DNA of 64,000 nucleotides. Origin: Amblyomma americanum (taxonomy: Eukaryota > Arthropoda > Arachnida > Ixodida > Ixodidae). The stretch covers positions 546,258,531 through 546,322,530 of the forward strand of contig NC_135497.1 in NCBI RefSeq assembly GCF_052857255.1. The letters run 5' to 3'. A program made the position numbers and the translations under genes. Within the stretch, counting starts at the first letter, position 1; the number at the start of each line of letters is the position of its first letter. This document shows, piece after piece, positions 33,860-44,755 of this stretch. Below the pieces are notes generated by a model, which saw nothing but the letters and a program-made list of their open reading frames with translations, searched no databases and was not told the DNA's origin.

Positions 33860-34348
33860 GTGTCCAGACAAGTGTCACCGTGGTGCACTTGTACGAGGAA
33901 ATCTTTGATCTTTCCGCCCGAGGACAGCAGCCGCATTTTTAGCCTCTCACCAGGCTTCCATCGCATGGCTCGACACAGCGTAGGAAGCATTTTTCATTTC
34001 GCTTGGACCTTGGATGCTCGCATCAAAGTTCATATACTAGCCTTGCGAGCTGAGGGTTTGAGCTGCGTCTTCAGTGAATGCCAGCAACAAAATGAACCTT
34101 CTAAAGCCCGGCAGCAATACCTTAGAGCTTCAGTGGAAACACTCGAGATTTTCGAGTGGTATACACAGACACGACCACCACTGGCGAGCTTCATTCCTAC
34201 CAAGTTTTTATCCGAGTGTGGTCTTCCACCAGGAAAGCCGGAACCAGCGGAAAATGACACATTCCTTGAATGGGGAACCACCCGTGAGTGGGAAGTAAAA
34301 GGAACAATCAGGTTGGAAGACCTTCACCAGAACTGTCGAGTGGTTTAG
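33860..34348 (+). CDS. Hypothetical 162-codon ORF
   Basis: The longest plus-strand frame of this part begins MSRQVSPWCTCTRKSLIFPP and contains ASVETLEIFEWYTQTRPPLA and GTTREWEVKGTIRLEDLHQN. It is opposite minus-strand frames of similar quality, and no family is recognised. Length alone makes it worth listing; it could be a fragment of a transposon gene. Confidence 0.2.
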   Translation: MSRQVSPWCTCTRKSLIFPPEDSSRIFSLSPGFHRMARHSVGSIFHFAWTLDARIKVHILALRAEGLSCVFSECQQQNEPSKARQQYLRASVETLEIFEWYTQTRPPLASFIPTKFLSECGLPPGKPEPAENDTFLEWGTTREWEVKGTIRLEDLHQNCRVV

Positions 34349-35422
34349 TGGCGCGACGACCATAGAAACTTGAGCAAACGAGGCCAGGTCAGATCAAAAT
34401 GGAAAAGAGGGTGACACAGTCCCACTCACGTGCTCGTTTCCCCTGAGGAGCTCCAGCAGAGAGGGAAAGTTTTACCTTTCCGGCCGCTTCAAGTGGATCC
34501 TCCGTATACCCGCTGTTGTTCGATTGTGCCTGCTTGCTCGGTCCCTCCCGTGTTCGTTTCAAGTAGGCGCGGAACAGAGGCTAAGAGTGGAGGAGGGCCG
34601 TGTTCGAGTGGCCCATCGAGAGTGACTGGAATTTGTGAGCGAGCGGGGCGGTGACGCCGCGTGCGACCAACAGGCGTTGACGATCAGAGACGCAAGCTTT
34701 CCAGGCATTTGGAGGGGCTGTGCGGCATCTGTGCCGTTGCTTTGTGGGCCGCAGAAGACACAAGCGTGAATGGCTGCACTTGTAATTTCTCCTGCTAAAA
34801 CGTCCGCCGAACCTCTAGATGAACATGCGCCGCTGTAGCTTTGCGCCGATAAATTCTAACGAAATCAGTTTCGCAACTTAACTGAGTATCAAAAATCGAC
34901 CAGTTATGCTATTCTTGAAACAGCTTTTTTTATGAATAAAAAAGATTCCCTGCAATTCGGCCACCTACAGTGCCACCGGTTAACTAAATAGGCGATGCAG
35001 CTAACGCTTGTAGTCCACTGAAAGGGTGCGCTGCAGCTTCGAAGGTTCGGGAGGTCGCATTCCCGCCTTATTGAAAGTAAATTTTTCATATGGTTACATT
35101 CGTCGGCAACGGCCAGACTGGAGCCGCCTACGCAGTGGTAGCATCTCTGGGTGACGCTCTCTGCCGCCCCTAGGGGTTCGACGACCGTATCCAAAAGTGA
35201 AGGCTACCTTTGAACCTTCTGGCTTCTCCCCTCTCCCAGAGTGCCACGGAAGAATCGAGCCCCTCATTTGCCGAGGCGGTGTGGTCACGTGTTTCCACCC
35301 GCTTTTTTTGCTCCCCAGTAGCCACCGGCGCTGTACCCGGGTATCAGCGCAAGGTTTGTTTTGTTTTTGTAGTAAGCAGGGAAGCGTTTAGGGAGCGTTG
35401 ACGGCATTTACGTGTTGGGCAG
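34349..35422. other. Non-coding, no gene recognised
   Basis: Mixed composition with short overlapping frames only. Confidence 0.4.
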
Positions 35423-35606
35423 ATGCCGAGATTGTGTTGCGCTTATGGGCGCGACAGTCGTGGAGACAACGGGAGAACACTTAACCTATTCCATGCGGCA
35501 AAACAACGCAGCTCGCCGGATGGTTTGGCTGCACAGGATTTGTCGGGAAAACATCGATGATGCACAGGATGAGCGCCTTTGTTCGATAAGCAGCCGTTCT
35601 TCAGTG
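35423..35606 (+). pseudogene. Degenerate THAP-like zinc-finger exon
   Basis: From ATG 35423 the frame reads MPRLCCAYGRDSRGDNGRTL and NLFHAAKQ. A neighbouring frame then reads NAARRMVWLHRICRENIDDA and QDERLCS. Together these resemble a THAP DNA-binding domain: Met-Pro-x-Cys-Cys near the start, a Phe-His/Pro turn, Arg..Trp, then Cys-Ser. The second Cys of the C-x4-C pair is Arg, the final His is missing and the halves lie in different frames. A consensus donor GTAAGT follows at 35607. THAP domains occur in P-element-type transposases and their host derivatives. If correct, this is a dead first exon of such a gene. Confidence 0.35.
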
Positions 35607-35612
35607 GTAAGT

Positions 35613-38600
35613 CCTCTTTTTGCGAAAGATCTGCAGTCTAAAAAAAGTGTTGTCTTAGTCTTTTGGAGAGATAACTCACTTGTCGCTGAGCTGACATCTT
35701 TTTAGAGGTGATGTTACGCTGTTCCTTGAAGATTAAGTAATTATGCTCTTGCACGTAGTGTAAGTGTTACGCTTCTGATAGCCTAAACTTGATCTGCCAT
35801 TAAATGCGTAACTGTAAGCCATCTGGGTATAATCTTACACCTTTCTAATAGGGCTAAATATTTGTCTTAGGGTGGCATTAACATATCCTTGCAAGAAAGG
35901 TGCGAAGTTTGCACTTTAAGAAGGCAAACTTAATTTTCAAAGGCTAAACTTATACCGCTGGAAATGGAGCAAAGTTTGCACCCCTGTGGTGCCAGCTTAT
36001 ACCACCAGGGAATGGATAATGCTACCCTCTTAGTGGTATGAGGTGATTGCCTGTTATGTAGCGTACGCATGCACTGTCTGGTTGTATGCATGTGCTGTCT
36101 ACGCAAAGGTACTGATACCCCTCTCTAACGTAAACTTGATTGCGGGACTGATGTTCACCCATAAGCTGCAAGATGTCTTTCTCGAAGGACTGGTAAGGCT
36201 GAAATGTTGCACCATTTTCTTTGCCATGTAATGTGTTACATTGGAAAATGTTTAAGGGCTGTGTCATCTTGAGTTCTGGCCGCATGCGCCGCTGCAGAAT
36301 GAACACAACAATTCACAGAACAATCGGTGAAAAAAAACATGCCGCGGTGTTTATTTTGCCTCACGTTACGCCCAAGTTACAGCAATGGACTGGAAAATCT
36401 TCTCCATACAGTCGCGGGAGAAGTAAATCTATACATTTGACCTACACAAAGAGTATAACTTGCAATAAACTCCTGAAATAAAAAGAGTCTGTAGAATGTG
36501 CTTACAGGCTAGGTACTTCATGTATGAAAAGTGAACAGCAGGCAAGGACAAGGGAAGACACATAAAAACAACACAAGTGCAGGCTTCCATGTTAATTAAG
36601 GGGAAGTGAAATGACAGGAAATATATAAAAGAAAAACAAGAAATGCCCCATATCATGGCTACGTATGTCTTTCGCATATGCTGGCGATATCACAAGGTCA
36701 CTACAGTCTCAGAAAAAAGATTCACATCATGGAAAATGAAAAAGTGCTCATTAACAGAAAAGAGACGTATTGTTGTCAGGGTTAAACCAGACAGCCCAGA
36801 TGAAAAATTATTGGAAGGGTCATGTCAGTAAACGAGAACAAAAACAGATCGACAAAATGGAAACTAACAAGCTAGAGTGAAGGGGAAGGAATGAAATGTG
36901 ATTTAACAAACCCGCTGCTCCATTCTCGCGTACCAGTAGCTCTCCATCTTTTCTTTAATTTGCTTTTGCTGCTAAACAATATTTTATTTTCTTAGCTTCA
37001 CCTGTTGTTGTCTGCTGCTTTCCATTCCGTCATCTATGCACTTGAGTTACTGTTTTTAAACCTGACCTTCCCAGTGGTCTGATTTCTAGAGTACCTATGG
37101 TTTGGCCCGGCCCGTGGCAGCAATATGTCTGGTCTGTTATGCTATTTTTTTGTTGCCCGTAGTGCGAATCAATTTCTGAGACGCCAGTGTGCTTGTAGTT
37201 AGTTATATGTGCATCCACGAGTGATAACGGCCACTGTAATTTTGGGTCAATTCCGTTATTCCTGCATTTATTGCCCGTGAAATAGGTTCCCATGAATAAA
37301 CAGCAGGAAGTTTGTGCCTGTAGGGGAATTTCTGGGTGCATTCCATTCTCGCTACCTTTGAACAGTCTCCATTTCTGGAGAAAGGCATATTACGACACAA
37401 AGGCTATGCTGTATAGAATGCGCGGTACCACTCCTCGTTCGTCGTGATGCTTTCATTACATCTTCAAGCATGGAGGAACTAGCTCAAGCAAGAGTTTTAC
37501 TTCAGTAACTTTTGAAGAAAAAAACTACATTGCCATTTCGCGCAATGAAACAGGTCAGCATTCTTCACGTCCATTGCACGCTGCAAAGTTTCCTTCCCTG
37601 CAAAGTTCTACAAAATAATGATTGACTCTAAAATCAGACCAATGCCAGGACTGTTGCTGCATAACATAGCACACTCTGCTCTTTGATGGACATCAAGCAA
37701 TGATGAACTGGCCCCAGTGCCACAGCTGCATTTAAATATACCGCGAATCCTGTCACGAGCACTCGTAAAGTTTTCAAGATGCCGGGTTGATCTTTAGCGC
37801 CAGGAGTAACAACGCTTGTGCACCTCTGCATTCATCTTATTGTCAGGTGCACTGCAATAGAGACGTCAGTATTAAAATTAGCATACTGGTAGGTCATAAC
37901 TCGTAAATTGATAACTCAAGGCAAAAAAAATATTGGCACAATGTACGCTCAAGAAACAGCACAACTATTTTGACACTGCCTCCGCTCTACAAAATACAAC
38001 ACTTGTTTCCAGCTTTTATCTGTATCAATGCTTGCACCCCTTTATAATTGAAATATTTGGCGCAGTGAAATAGGTTTATGCTACACTGCTGCTGGCACAA
38101 TGAGAGCACTAATATAAGCATCAATCAAAAAATGGCTGGTAACCACTGAATTGTCATAAAAGGGGTAACATAACTAAATAATGTCTAACAAAAAACAGAA
38201 ATAATAGTTAACTCTGCTATTAGTGAAGAGATTGAAAATTTTAACACAAAAAGCTTATTAGATACTAGAAGATTGTGAAGTTCAATTTCGTACAGTCACG
38301 TCAAATCTGCCGTCTTAACTCGGTCACAAAAACTGCGCGCGGAACTGAACTTAATATTTGAGCACAGAAGGAGACAACAGACGGTATGCTTCTGTGCTCA
38401 AGATGTTTGATCACAGAGAAGCCCAGACCTTTTCATTAGTAAAGCGAACTGAAAAAGCCCACTCTTTATCATTAGTTTTTAATATAAGAGACGAGCAAGT
38501 TGCATAACCTAACATTAATTGCATGAGCACGCATTCAAATTATAGTGTGAATATTTTTAAGAATGCCTCCACGGACGTCCATTAAGCATAGTCACAAACA

Positions 38601-39479
38601 TTCAAGGCTGTCCTCGCTTCGGCCAAATACGAGGGCAGATCTGGCTGGTTAAAACTTCTACTCAGTTGGCGGCATGGGCGTACATTCCCCGTGAAAATGT
38701 GAAGTAGTTCTCTTTTAAACACGATTAAAGTTAACAAGGGTTCAGGATTAATGAGCCTACGTCTGCTTGTGTATACTTATATAAAAGATTTTCTTGCAAT
38801 TATCAAGGAACAGTTGATATTTTCCGAATGATTCTTGTCTTTTCTGAAGCTGCTGTATTGTGTTACAATATAATTATTGCAGTAACTATTTTTTCCCGTA
38901 TTGTAAGCGTAGACAGGTAGAAGCGTGCTGCTGTAAGATTGCATGGAGCTGTGTTAGATGGCAGAAAAACGTTTTTCTTTATTGAAGCCATATTACTTTC
39001 TATAAGATGTTAGCAATGCAGGCTGTTAACCAGATAATCAAAAATCGTAATGATGAGGCTGTGGTAAACCGGAAAAGAGAATAACTCATGAGCACTCTTC
39101 GCCTTCCAGACAACAATGTTAGAAATTTGAGCTCGCGGCTGCTAAGAGCAGAGAAAGATTTTATGTCTTCGTGCGATCTTCAAGTATTAAGTAGGAACAA
39201 GTGCACAAAGTGCAGAAGCTGCTCCCTCGAACAGTGTGCGCACTGTAAATAAACGTTTTCTACAGTTCACCCGTGGAGATTTATTTTCCTTGACAGCGTG
39301 AAGCCTATGGTTTGCTTAATTGATGGAGTGCCAAAAAGGGTTAGGTTCCCAGTCCACTTAACCTTTGACCGGTAGTGAATATTCAGAGTTTTAAAAACCC
39401 ATCATGTGCAACGTTTCTCCGAAGCAATTAGCGGTCACCTTGGGCGGGAGTTTTTCGTTTCTTTTCGGCTGTTCGGGAG
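35613..39479. other. Large AT-rich non-coding stretch
   Basis: Nearly 4 kb with only short frames (up to 103 codons) and no repeat family that I recognise. On the minus strand AATAAA near 36348-36353 is preceded by a long AT-rich tract, so a long 3' untranslated region of a minus-strand gene is conceivable. AATAAA also occurs on the plus strand near 39248. Confidence 0.35.
38358..38401. repeat. Perfect 13-bp-arm hairpin
   Basis: TTGAGCACAGAAG (38358-38370) and CTTCTGTGCTCAA (38389-38401) are exact complements, separated by 18 nt, in an AT-rich region. Confidence 0.85.
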
Positions 39480-39960
39480 GGTGGTGGTTACAATTTTATT
39501 GCCACAAAATGGAAGGCATTAGTTGGGGCTGGGGCTGGGGCGAGTCCAGGGTGGCCTTCAGTTGTGGGCAACCTCTTGAGCTCGCGTGATGAGGGCCAGC
39601 TGCGTTGTTTTCTTGAACTGGCCAAGAGCTTGTTCAATTCCTCCGCCCAGGGCGCTGGCAAGAGTATCGTCGGAGGAGGTTTGCTACCGCATTCTCATAA
39701 TATACGGTCTTGGGTGGCGTGCGTCCTGTCACCGCACTGCGGGCATGCACGGTCGTATTCACCATTTGTGATTAAACATTATCGGTAGGGGCTATGAACG
39801 GCCTTCGTTTATAGGTGACTTGCACCCTGTCCAGGTCGGGGTGAGGGGTCGGCTGTTCGGCAAAAAGAAACAAAGGCCGACTATGTCAAGCGGCCTCGCG
39901 ACACGCCCATGTTCTCCTGAGACCCTGACATACGAATAGCCCAGCAGTGTGGAAGTAATA
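39480..39960 (-). pseudogene. I-like LINE ORF2 C-terminus and 3' UTR
   Basis: Reading the minus strand, decayed frames give NGEYDRACPQCGDRTHATQD and ECGSKPPP, then GGGIEQALGQFKKTTQLALI and TRAQEVAHN before a stop. This is the CPxCG...H...C finger and the closing A..RAxEVA phrase found at the end of RNase H bearing LINE ORF2 proteins. After the stop comes a C-rich untranslated region with three CCCAGC-type repeats and AATAAAATTG. It is a 5'-truncated copy, only distantly similar to the C-terminus of the element at 17.2 kb. Confidence 0.6.
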
Positions 39961-41549
39961 ATCTTGGGGTGTTCCGTGAGCTCAACTCTGATCCATCTCG
40001 TAGACGAGAATACACCTAATTGTCGTCATATTCCTGCTAGCAAAGGATTCAGCAATCGCAATTAAATAATGCATAAAACATGTGCAGGCCTGTGACCTCC
40101 GCCTAGACTGCATATTCTCAAGGTAACGCGACCCACCAGCAAAAGCTCCAATGCGCTTCGCACTCGAGTGGTCTGCAGAGGAGCGACTGTAGTGTGGCCG
40201 TCACCATTGTTGAGCAGCGAGAAAGGAAACGTGCGCAGGCCGTACAAAGCGCGTGCCAACCCATATGTCAGCATGGTGTCCGCACTGACAAAGGTGGATG
40301 CCTATTTGCCTGATGTGTTGACGAGACGCTCTGGAATGCACGACCTGCAGCGGGTCGACAGTGCTCGAGACACATAGAAATGGCTGAAGTGCTTTAAAGG
40401 TGGAAGCGTTGCACTTCCGCGGTTTATAACGCTCAGCTAGCGGCGGCTACGGCCACCTCGGCATCCAAAAATCGATCAGATGCAGCATATTGTCTATATT
40501 CTACGTTTAAGAGACGAAGACGCTTGGGAGAAGAATAGAGGAAACTTGATCCAGTGTTGACATCACCTTTCCCGACATATCATCGGCTGCAACCAGCTGT
40601 TCTCCGAAACAGACGTGCAGAATGTGCAAACGCCTGAGCATTGATTTCCTTATGGCCCATATTTCTGCCGTTCATGCCATTTAACTGTCTTTCGCGTATT
40701 TATTACAAATGCGGGACATCGGTAAAATTTTGTGAGGTCACCGTGGAGCCAGCAGTGTTTTCGTGACAGAGATCTACAAACGCTGAAGCGATCGCATGAT
40801 GTTTTAACTGATGTTGCTTAACGATTCCTCCATGTTCAGCAGCCAAAAAGATGGGCTTCCACGCTCTCGAGGTGTGAAGACAGGCTATTTAATTGGACGA
40901 TAGGTAGTGGCGTAATATCTGCTCACTGATAATTTCGAAAACCACTCCATGCCTGCGCACAAAATGTGTAAGTCGAAAGTGATCATGTAATGAAAGTTCA
41001 ATGTTCAGCCGGTATCATCTTTTGTAAGCAATTATGTTATCTACCCCTCGCTTATTTTGAAGATTTGCGAATCGATCAGCAAGGTGATCTGATATAGAGG
41101 TCCATTCAACGGACCCTCATATCGATATTACTTCCTAAAAGCAACATCACATCAGTGTCACCTTTGAAGTCTGATGTGGCATAATTACAATGCTTCAAAC
41201 GGTCGCCTTTCCTAGGAAGAGCGGAGCTGATTGCCTCCGGGCCGACAAAATAATAATTTATATCATTCATGTGGACTTCCTTGTTCTGTTCCGGAGTTAT
41301 CTGAAATTGCAACAAGTTCAACGCAATCACTAGCAGCTTGAATAGGGCACATTGAATAAGAGTACATCCAGCCGCAGATTCATTAAGACATTTCGAGCGT
41401 GGTGCCTCAATCTGCCAGAAGTGTTTGTTATGGCGAAATTATCATTTTATCAGCTTATTCCCCCCTAAAACTTTGTGCTAGACCACCTTCAATTTTTCTT
41501 TTAAAAAAGTCATAGTTTATTGCCTGACAATGACAAAGAATATCCGAAC
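39961..41549. other. Non-coding, no gene recognised
   Basis: Only frames below 75 codons; no recognised repeats. Confidence 0.4.
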
Positions 41550-41554
41550 TTGTT

Positions 41555-41985
41555 TTCAACGAAAAATTTCTAGTGCCGGACCCGTCATCTTAACGGTAGC
41601 AAATGCAACCTGACAAAACAGTTTTCAAGAAATATATTTTACGCATGACTATGAAATTTATTTTTCTGAATAAAAGGTATTAGAATTTCGCACACAATAA
41701 TTTCAAAACGAATTTGTTCCATTTTCCTTAATTATAAAACGGAGAAAAGTGAAAAAAACTAAGTATTTTTGAAATTTTCTTTCAAATTTTATATTCTCAC
41801 AGTATTCCTTACAACTATTTTTCAAAGTTTTCCAGAAGGAAAAGAAGCCAATAAAAGTGTTGCAGACATCAGAAAGCGTAAGCCGGGTGAGAAAAGATAT
41901 TCTAAATTTTAGAAGGGTTTCTTTTTGCGGCATATTCAGCCGTCAATTTCACAGTGAGGTGGTCCGAATGAAAATTATGAAATGT
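41555..41985 (+). repeat. Left terminal inverted repeat
   Basis: This AT-rich arm is inverted relative to 43735-44160, with an estimated similarity in the range of 70-80 percent by eye and several indels. Similarity fades near 41555 at the outer side and near 41985 at the inner side. Confidence 0.7.
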
Positions 41986-42438
41986 AATAAGTTGCTCAGC
42001 GCCGTTTGTTTTAGGAAGCTTAATCGGAGTGATGAAGCGGTAAAATAATCCTCCAAATTGTGGACCGGCGCGCTTGTGCGGCTCTAAATTCAGCGCGGTG
42101 CAAACATGGCCACAAGCCGCGCTTCCCTGCCCGAATAGAATGGAGCGCTATTTTTGGACGCTTTCATCTTCGGCAGAACAGAAATCTGCTCAAGGGCGCG
42201 GCTTCAAAAAAAAAAAATAAAATGAAGCGGTCGCATAGTAGGAGCACCGGGACACCCCGCCTGGTAACTGTGGACCAAAGGCCGCTGCGCCCACGCTCCT
42301 CAGCCTGAAGCTGCAAGAAGCGCTATCAAATGTATCAAATGCCGCTGTCCATGCGAGCAGAGTGTTCCACCAGGTGAACGGTGCTGAGCTGCCCTTTTCG
42401 TCGCGCTGTTACGACAGAGTGAACCCATGGCAGAAAGA

Positions 42439-43345
42439 AGTCAAGGCTGGTCATTCTCAGTCTTCTAGATACGAGCAGCAAGGGCCATACAAGTAGCTAT
42501 TTACAGGGACAAACAGAACTATCAAGGGCAGCGTAGTCTAGTCAAGGCTGGTCATTCTCAGTCTTCTGAATACGAGCAGCAAGGGCCATATAAATAGCTA
42601 TCTAGAGGGACATACAAAACTATCAAGGGCAGCGTAGTCTTGTCAAGCCTGGTCATTCTCAGTCTTCTGAATACGAGCAGCAAGGGCCATATAAATAGCT
42701 AATTAGAGGGACATACAAAACTATCAAGGGCAGCGTAGTCTAGTCAAGGCTGGTCATTCTCAGTCTTCTGGATACGAGCAGCAAGGGCCATACACATAGC
42801 TACTTAGAGGGACAGACAGAGCTATCAAGGGCAGCGTAGTCTAGTCAAGGCTGGTCATTCTCAGTCTTCTGAATACGAGCAGCAAGGCCCATACAAATAG
42901 CTATTTAGAGGTAAAGACAGAACTATCAAGGGAAGCATAGTCTAGTCAAGGCTGGTCATTCTCAGTCTTCTGGATACGAGCAGCAAGGGCCATACAAATA
43001 GCTATTTAGAGGAACAAACAGAACTATCAAGGGAAGCGCAGGCTAGTCAAGGCTGGTCATTCTCAGTCTTCCGGATACGAGCAGCAAGGGTCATACAAAT
43101 GGCTATTTAGAGGGACAGACAGAACTATCAAGGGCAGTGTAGTCTAGTCAACGCTGGTCATTCTGTCTTCTGGATACGAGCAGCAAGGACCACACAAATA
43201 GCTATTTAGAAGGACAGAACGAACTATCAAGGGCAGCGTAGTCTAGTCAAGGCTGGTCATTCTCAGTCTTATGGATACGAGCAGCAGGGCCGTACAAATA
43301 GCTATTTAGAGGGACAGACAGAACTATCAAGGGTAGCGTAGTCCT
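42439..43345 (+). repeat. Minisatellite, nine copies of a 101-bp unit
   Basis: Units begin AGTCAAGGCTGGTCATTCTC at 42439, 42540, 42641, 42742, 42843, 42944, 43045, 43146 and 43245. Spacing is 101 bp except the eighth, which is 99 bp. Copies differ by a few substitutions each and have no common open frame. The period and lack of spacers distinguish it from a CRISPR array. Confidence 0.97.
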
Positions 43346-43362
43346 CTGGGTTCCGCAAGAAA

Positions 43363-43614
43363 TTGCTGAAGAAAAACAAGTTCAACTCACTACTTTGTGA
43401 AGAACACGGGAGTTTCATCACATCAAGCCTTCACGCATCGCAACTGTGCATACAGGACGTATGTCACTCTCGGCGACTCAGAAGTTTCAAGAGTCGGAAC
43501 GCGGATAAAGACGCCAACCGACCTTTCAACCCCAAACACTGGACCATTAACTTGGAGCACCGCTGCTTATATCCACGTGTAAAGCCGGCTACCGCGAATA
43601 CTGCACTTAAATAA
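43363..43614 (+). other. Segment between minisatellite and right arm, small ORF
   Basis: An 83-codon frame (MLKKNKFNSLLCEEHGSFIT ... PRVKPATANTALK) fills most of this segment, and AATAAA follows the stop at about 43611. It is unlike the AT-rich arms in composition. I do not recognise it; it may be a remnant of a captured or internal gene. Confidence 0.25.
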
Positions 43615-43734
43615 AAGCCGCACTAAGGCGTTGCTGCTCAAAATTGAAAATAAGCTTCTCGCTTAATAGCTCCCATTAAACTTGCTAAATTGATCAAGTG
43701 GTACTGTGCATCTTACGAAGTCTAATATTTTCTA

Positions 43735-44160
43735 TTCGGGCCGCCTCACTATGGAATTGACGGCAGAATATGCCCCAAAAAGCAACTTTTCTCACATTTA
43801 GAATATGCTTCTCACATAATTTACGTTTTATGACGTCTGCAATAATTTTATTGGCTTCTTTGCCTTCTGGAGAACTTTGAGAAGTAGTTGGAATGACTAC
43901 TAGGACAATATGAAATTTTATAAAAATTTCAAAACCGCATAGTTTTGTACTAACCGTGCTTTACATTAAAGGAAAAATGGAACAATCTTGATTCAAATTA
44001 TTGCGCATAAAAACGTAATGTCTTTTATTTATGAAAAATAAATTTCACAGTCATGCATAAAAATATGTTTTTAACAAATTGTTTGTTAGACTTGGTTTTG
44101 GTACCGTTCAAAACCTACAATCGCGGCCACGGGGCCAGAAAATTATTTCGGTTAAGAAAA
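43735..44160 (-). repeat. Right terminal inverted repeat
   Basis: Reverse-complement partner of 41555-41985. Shared outer sequence can be followed to about 44160 (GGCCAGAAAATTATTTCGGTT against the left AACGAAAAATTTCTAGTGCC). Confidence 0.7.
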
Positions 44161-44451
44161 AGCTGTGACAATGTTTTTCATAGCGCTGCAATCAGCCGCG
44201 ATTTTTTCCTAAGGTAATCGAAGGTGGTCGAGCGCATTGCGTGGGTCCGTTGGTTTAGAATGCACAGTTACGCTTCTGCTATGACGCATGAAGCTGGGCA
44301 CTGATCCTTCCGCCTTGACGGCACAAGAACCTCGTTGAATGAGCGCTATTGGACTTAATCTCTGTCGGGGTGAGCAGATGAGCGCTTTGTGGCACGGAAC
44401 GCAAGACGCTGCCGCCTCCGGGTGAGCCCTACCTCTCCTTATTAACTGCAG

Positions 44452-44749
44452 GTCCGGACAGCCGCATGCGCAAGGGCTCCAAGAGCCCCTCGTCGGCGGC
44501 GGCGTCGGGGTGCCCCGTGGCCGGCGATGACGCCCCACCGGCGGCCGCCGGCGGCGCCAGCCACCCGTCGGCCGCGGCGGCCTCGCTCTGCGCAGGCTGC
44601 GGCCTGCCCATCGTGGACCGCTACATCCTGCGCGTCATGGAGCACTCGTGGCACGAGGCCTGCCTCCAGTGCTCCGTGTGCCACGCTCCTCTCGAGCAGT
44701 CCTGCTACTCGCGGGACCGGAAGCTCTTCTGCAAGGCCGACTACGACAA
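44452..44749 (+). CDS. LMX1-type LIM-homeodomain gene, exon with LIM domain 1
   Basis: A 298-bp GC-rich exon is bounded by an acceptor (CTCCTTATTAACTGCAG, ending 44451) and a donor (AA|GTGAGT at 44750). It starts in phase 1 and is open throughout. After an Ala/Ser/Pro-rich leader ([15 protein letters not shown]) comes a complete LIM domain of about 54 residues: CAGC, a 17-residue spacer, HEAC, then [18 protein letters not shown]. The phrases SWHEACLQC and [12 protein letters not shown] match LMX1A/LMX1B proteins more closely than other LIM-homeodomain classes. LMX1 proteins are nuclear transcription factors whose LIM domains bind cofactors such as LDB and whose homeodomain binds AT-rich DNA. 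The second LIM domain and homeodomain exons are not in the window, so the gene is partial. LMX1A and LMX1B cannot be separated. Confidence 0.88.
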
Positions 44750-44755
44750 GTGAGT

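Larger units (their letters stand above)
41550..44165. mobile_element. Terminal-inverted-repeat element enclosing a minisatellite
   Basis: The left part (about 41555-41985) and the reverse complement of the right part (about 43735-44160) align along their whole length. They share phrases such as GCATGAC(T)ATGAAATTTATTTTTC, CCAGAAGG(A/C)AAAGAAGCCAATAAAA and GGCATATTC(A/T)GCCGTCAATT. Between the arms are a unique stretch with GC-rich patches, nine 101-bp repeats and a further 250-bp segment. No transposase is visible. Long diverged inverted repeats around tandem repeats recall foldback-type or non-autonomous DNA transposons. Exact ends and target duplication could not be fixed by eye. Confidence 0.65.

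Noticed and set aside
42439..43345. Possible CRISPR array
   Set aside because: Repeats are 101 bp and directly adjacent with no unique spacers. The context is eukaryotic, and it is a minisatellite.
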